Positions 25,048-27,167 of a stretch of DNA of 27,167 nucleotides are shown piece by piece. Source of the DNA: CAYQMF01 sp964418595. Its GTDB lineage: Bacteria > Planctomycetota > UBA1135 > UBA2386. Where the stretch lies: the NCBI GenBank assembly GCA_964418595.1, contig CAYQMF010000090.1, forward strand, positions 1 through 27,167. Reading direction: 5' to 3'. Below the pieces are notes generated by a model. That model ran no database searches. It was given only the letters and a program-made list of their open reading frames with translations, and had not been told where the DNA came from. Position numbers and translations under genes: made by a program. The stretch's first letter is position 1. The number at the start of each line of letters is the position of its first letter.

Positions 25048-26240
25048 GGCAGTTCCCCCTGGAGTTGGCGGAGCACGGTCGTGCGCACGAGGTCGCGGTC
25101 TTCGGTCTGCTGCACGCGCTGCACTTCGCGGAAGAGTCCCCGCCGGATCCTCGGTCGGTAGAAGTCGAGGTTCAGCTCGGTCTCGTCCGGCCAGTCGTTC
25201 AACGCGGCCTGGAGTTCTTCTCCCACCACCTGGCCCACGGCCGTCAGGCGCTCGTCGTCGGTACCCGGGGGCGACATCGCCGCCAGCGTCGCCGTGATCC
25301 GATCGCGCACGCGCGCCAGCATCCACGCGGCGAGGCGCGCGCATCGCACGTTCCGCGGCCGGTTGGTGCGCTCGAAGATCTCCGTGCGCACCGAGCGGAG
25401 GAAGCGCGCCGAGAACTCGGGCCGGACGCTCGCGCCGGCGAGGACCTTGCGTTCGAGCCACTCGACGAACGTGCGCCGCGCGACGGTCGTCGCCGACTCC
25501 TGCGCCGCGGGATCCGCAACATCGAGCACCCAGGCCTGGTCTTCGACCGAGTGCGACCGGGGCGCGTCGGCGCGCGCCCGGGTGAGCAACGCGTCGAGCA
25601 CCAGACGCAGCGGGCAGCCCGGCCAGGGGCCACGGGTCCAGAGCGTGGGCACCGCGATCAGCCATTCCCTCATCCACCTCTGGAGCGCGCCAACCCCGCA
25701 GCGGAGCAGGCCGGCGCGCCATCCACCCCGGTGCAGCAGGTCGCGGAGATCCTCGCTGGTGACGGACTCGCCTCCGGCGCCCGCGAGCGCGCCGTGCCGC
25801 ACCCATTCCTTGGCGTCGGTCCTGCCCGGGGCGAGTTGCACGCCGCCCTTGCCCGAGGCCAGCAGCTCGCGCACCGCGCGTCTGAGCGCCTGGTACACGC
25901 GAGCACCGAGTGGATCCTGGCGCGCGTGCTCGCGCCACACCCAATGGTCTGCCATGCAGACGAGCAAGGCGGTGCTGAGTCCGGCCTCCAGATCATGCTC
26001 CGGCAGCCACAGGACTTCATCCTGCAGGAACGCCATGACGACTGCGTTCCGGGTCGTCACGCTGTCCCAGTTGGTGGCGCCAGGGTCGTACTTCTCGGGC
26101 GCGAGCCGATGGCGCAGCACGGGCTCGCGCAGCACCTCGCTCCACAAGTCCTCGAACAAGCCCGGCGGCGGCGGCGTGCTGGGGTCGCGGCGGCACCGCA
26201 GCACCCAATCACACAGCCGTCGACCCAGGTCGTTGCTCAC
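25044..26240 (-). CDS. Tandem paralogue B of an unrecognised family
   Basis: A 398-residue cytosolic, mostly helical protein, Trp- and Arg-rich. The GTG start overlaps the stop of paralogue A by 4 bp (GTGA). No named domain was recognised. It aligns along its last 280 residues with the upstream gene product: GARVYQALRRAVREL with GASVFQAMGGAVRTL, GGWRAGLL with GGWHRGVA, ERTNRPRNVRC with GRTNRPRHKRC, and FYRPRIRRGLFREVQRVQQTEDRD with FYRPRIQRGVFRPVARVQQTEDRD. The best kept segments are NRPR and the C-terminal FYRPRI, RVQQTEDRD block, which may be an interaction surface. The first 115 residues include WDSVTTRNAVVMAFLQDEVLWLPE. In context it should be a partner or effector of the AAA/vWA pair; its function is unknown. 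Confidence 0.75.
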   Translation of the reverse strand: MSNDLGRRLCDWVLRCRRDPSTPPPPGLFEDLWSEVLREPVLRHRLAPEKYDPGATNWDSVTTRNAVVMAFLQDEVLWLPEHDLEAGLSTALLVCMADHWVWREHARQDPLGARVYQALRRAVRELLASGKGGVQLAPGRTDAKEWVRHGALAGAGGESVTSEDLRDLLHRGGWRAGLLRCGVGALQRWMREWLIAVPTLWTRGPWPGCPLRLVLDALLTRARADAPRSHSVEDQAWVLDVADPAAQESATTVARRTFVEWLERKVLAGASVRPEFSARFLRSVRTEIFERTNRPRNVRCARLAAWMLARVRDRITATLAAMSPPGTDDERLTAVGQVVGEELQAALNDWPDETELNLDFYRPRIRRGLFREVQRVQQTEDRDLVRTTVLRQLQGELP

Positions 26241-27166
26241 CGGAGTTCGTTGCCGAGGTAGTGCAGGAGTGCCTGCCGGACCGCGTCGCGGTCCTCGGTC
26301 TGCTGCACGCGGGCAACGGGCCGGAAGACCCCGCGCTGGATGCGGGGGCGATAGAAGTCGACGCTGAGCGTCGTCTCCGTCGGCCACTCCTGCAGGATCC
26401 CCTGCAGTTGCTCGGCGGCGGCACGCACGACCGCGAGGTCGCGCTCGGCGTCGGAGAGACCGTCGGACAACCTCGCGATCTCGGCCGCGAACCGGTTGCG
26501 TGCCCGCCCGAGCATCCACAGCGCCAGCCGCGTGCACCGCTTGTGCCGCGGCCGGTTCGTGCGACCGAGGATCTCGCAGCGGATCGCCCGGTACAGCCCC
26601 CGCGCCGACCGCGGCTGGAGCGCATGCTGCGGGGTGAGGAGCCGCCGCGCGAGCCAGCCGCCGATCGTGCCGACGGCGAAGCTCGTCGTCGGCGTCTCCG
26701 GCTTCGGATCCACCAGTTGGATGGTGTCGTCGCCGTGCGCGATCGACATGGTTCGCGTCGCGTCCGCGCGCGCGCGCGCCACGAGCACGCTCAGGATGTC
26801 TTTCGCGGTGCAGCCCGGCCACGATGCGCGCGGCCACAGCGTCGGCAGCGAGGGCAGCCATTGCTCGATCCAGGTGCGCAAGCCGCGCTTGCCCGCGCGC
26901 GCGACGCCGCGATGCCAGCCACCGCAGTCGAGGAGGGCGTCGAGGTCGGCGGGCGACAAGACGTCGCGGGTGCCGGGTGGTGTGGCGGGGAGGATGACGT
27001 CGCGTAGCCAGTGTCCCGCGCGCGCATCGGCCCGGCGCAGCGCGACCACCGGGGAGCCTGCGCCGAGCAGGGTGCGCACTGCTCCCCCCATCGCCTGGAA
27101 CACGCTCGCCCCGGGCGCATCAGGCTTTCGTGTGGGTAGCTGAAGCGGTGGCCGGATAGAGATCGA
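26237..27166 (-). CDS. Tandem paralogue A of the same unrecognised family, 5' part missing
   Basis: The frame is open to the right edge, so the N-terminus (about 100 residues by comparison with paralogue B) lies outside the window; the GTG at 27103 is an internal valine, because the alignment to paralogue B already holds before it (PDAPGASVFQAM). About 309 residues are visible, helical, with WIEQWLPSLPTLWPRASWPGC, GRTNRPRHKRC and the C-terminal RVQQTEDRD block shared with paralogue B. No catalytic motif was recognised. It overlaps the next gene by 4 bp, so the set is one operon that begins outside the window. Confidence 0.75.
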   Translation of the reverse strand, partial: SISIRPPLQLPTRKPDAPGASVFQAMGGAVRTLLGAGSPVVALRRADARAGHWLRDVILPATPPGTRDVLSPADLDALLDCGGWHRGVARAGKRGLRTWIEQWLPSLPTLWPRASWPGCTAKDILSVLVARARADATRTMSIAHGDDTIQLVDPKPETPTTSFAVGTIGGWLARRLLTPQHALQPRSARGLYRAIRCEILGRTNRPRHKRCTRLALWMLGRARNRFAAEIARLSDGLSDAERDLAVVRAAAEQLQGILQEWPTETTLSVDFYRPRIQRGVFRPVARVQQTEDRDAVRQALLHYLGNELR

Positions 27167-27167
27167 G

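Noticed and set aside
1..27167. tRNA, rRNA, CRISPR arrays, IS elements
   Set aside because: No cloverleaf-like segment, repeat-spacer pattern or transposase frame was visible on either strand.

Overview
The window is about 27 kb of high-GC bacterial DNA from a chromosome rich in secreted, poorly conserved proteins. Several features suggest a Planctomycetota-like organism. They are large exported proteins with LamG, propeller-like or beta-helix bodies that share a C-terminal module ending in S(N/D)xxxVTI, a sparse use of Shine-Dalgarno sites, and a ThuA-like protein with a DsbD-alpha-like front domain. The taxonomic call is inference; no rRNA or marker gene is present. I saw no tRNA, rRNA, IS element or CRISPR array.

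Left part (1-6536): the 3' end of an MGH1-like glycoside hydrolase, a PLP-dependent threonine/serine dehydratase, a convergent exported alpha/beta hydrolase, then a gene (2874-4535) that is one open frame except for a single in-frame UGA. That UGA is followed by Ile-Cys and by an 8-bp hairpin whose position and loop fit the bacterial SECIS pattern, so it is a candidate selenoprotein. A frameshifted secreted beta-helix gene follows.

Accessory region (6537-9052): decayed 3' ends of secreted-protein genes on the minus strand, then an AbiEi/AbiEii-type toxin-antitoxin pair with its own sigma70-like promoter. The toxin gene carries a one-base frameshift. The pair lies between two 59-bp direct repeats (58/59 identical), the right one being the 3' end of the next gene.

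Middle (9009-16818): a 1049-residue secreted LamG protein, a membrane sterol-desaturase/fatty-acid-hydroxylase-family enzyme, a secreted protein of unknown function and an exported helical-repeat protein.

17057-21041: a compact six-gene operon encoding a TPR lipoprotein, two exported coiled-coil proteins, a TonB-like protein with the SxxxH membrane anchor, a very small ExbB and an ExbD. It reads as a proton-driven envelope motor with an unusual effector arm. A cytosolic protein of unknown function follows.

Right end (27166-21847, minus strand): a five-gene set of two tandem paralogues of an unrecognised family, an unknown protein, a CbbQ/MoxR-like AAA+ ATPase with an altered Walker B motif (ND for DE), and a protein with a C-terminal NorD/CbbO-like vWA segment whose MIDAS is also altered. 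It resembles MoxR-vWA multi-component systems (NTP-dependent conflict or complex-remodelling systems). The two paralogues and the unknown protein would be its client or effector parts; this is inference.
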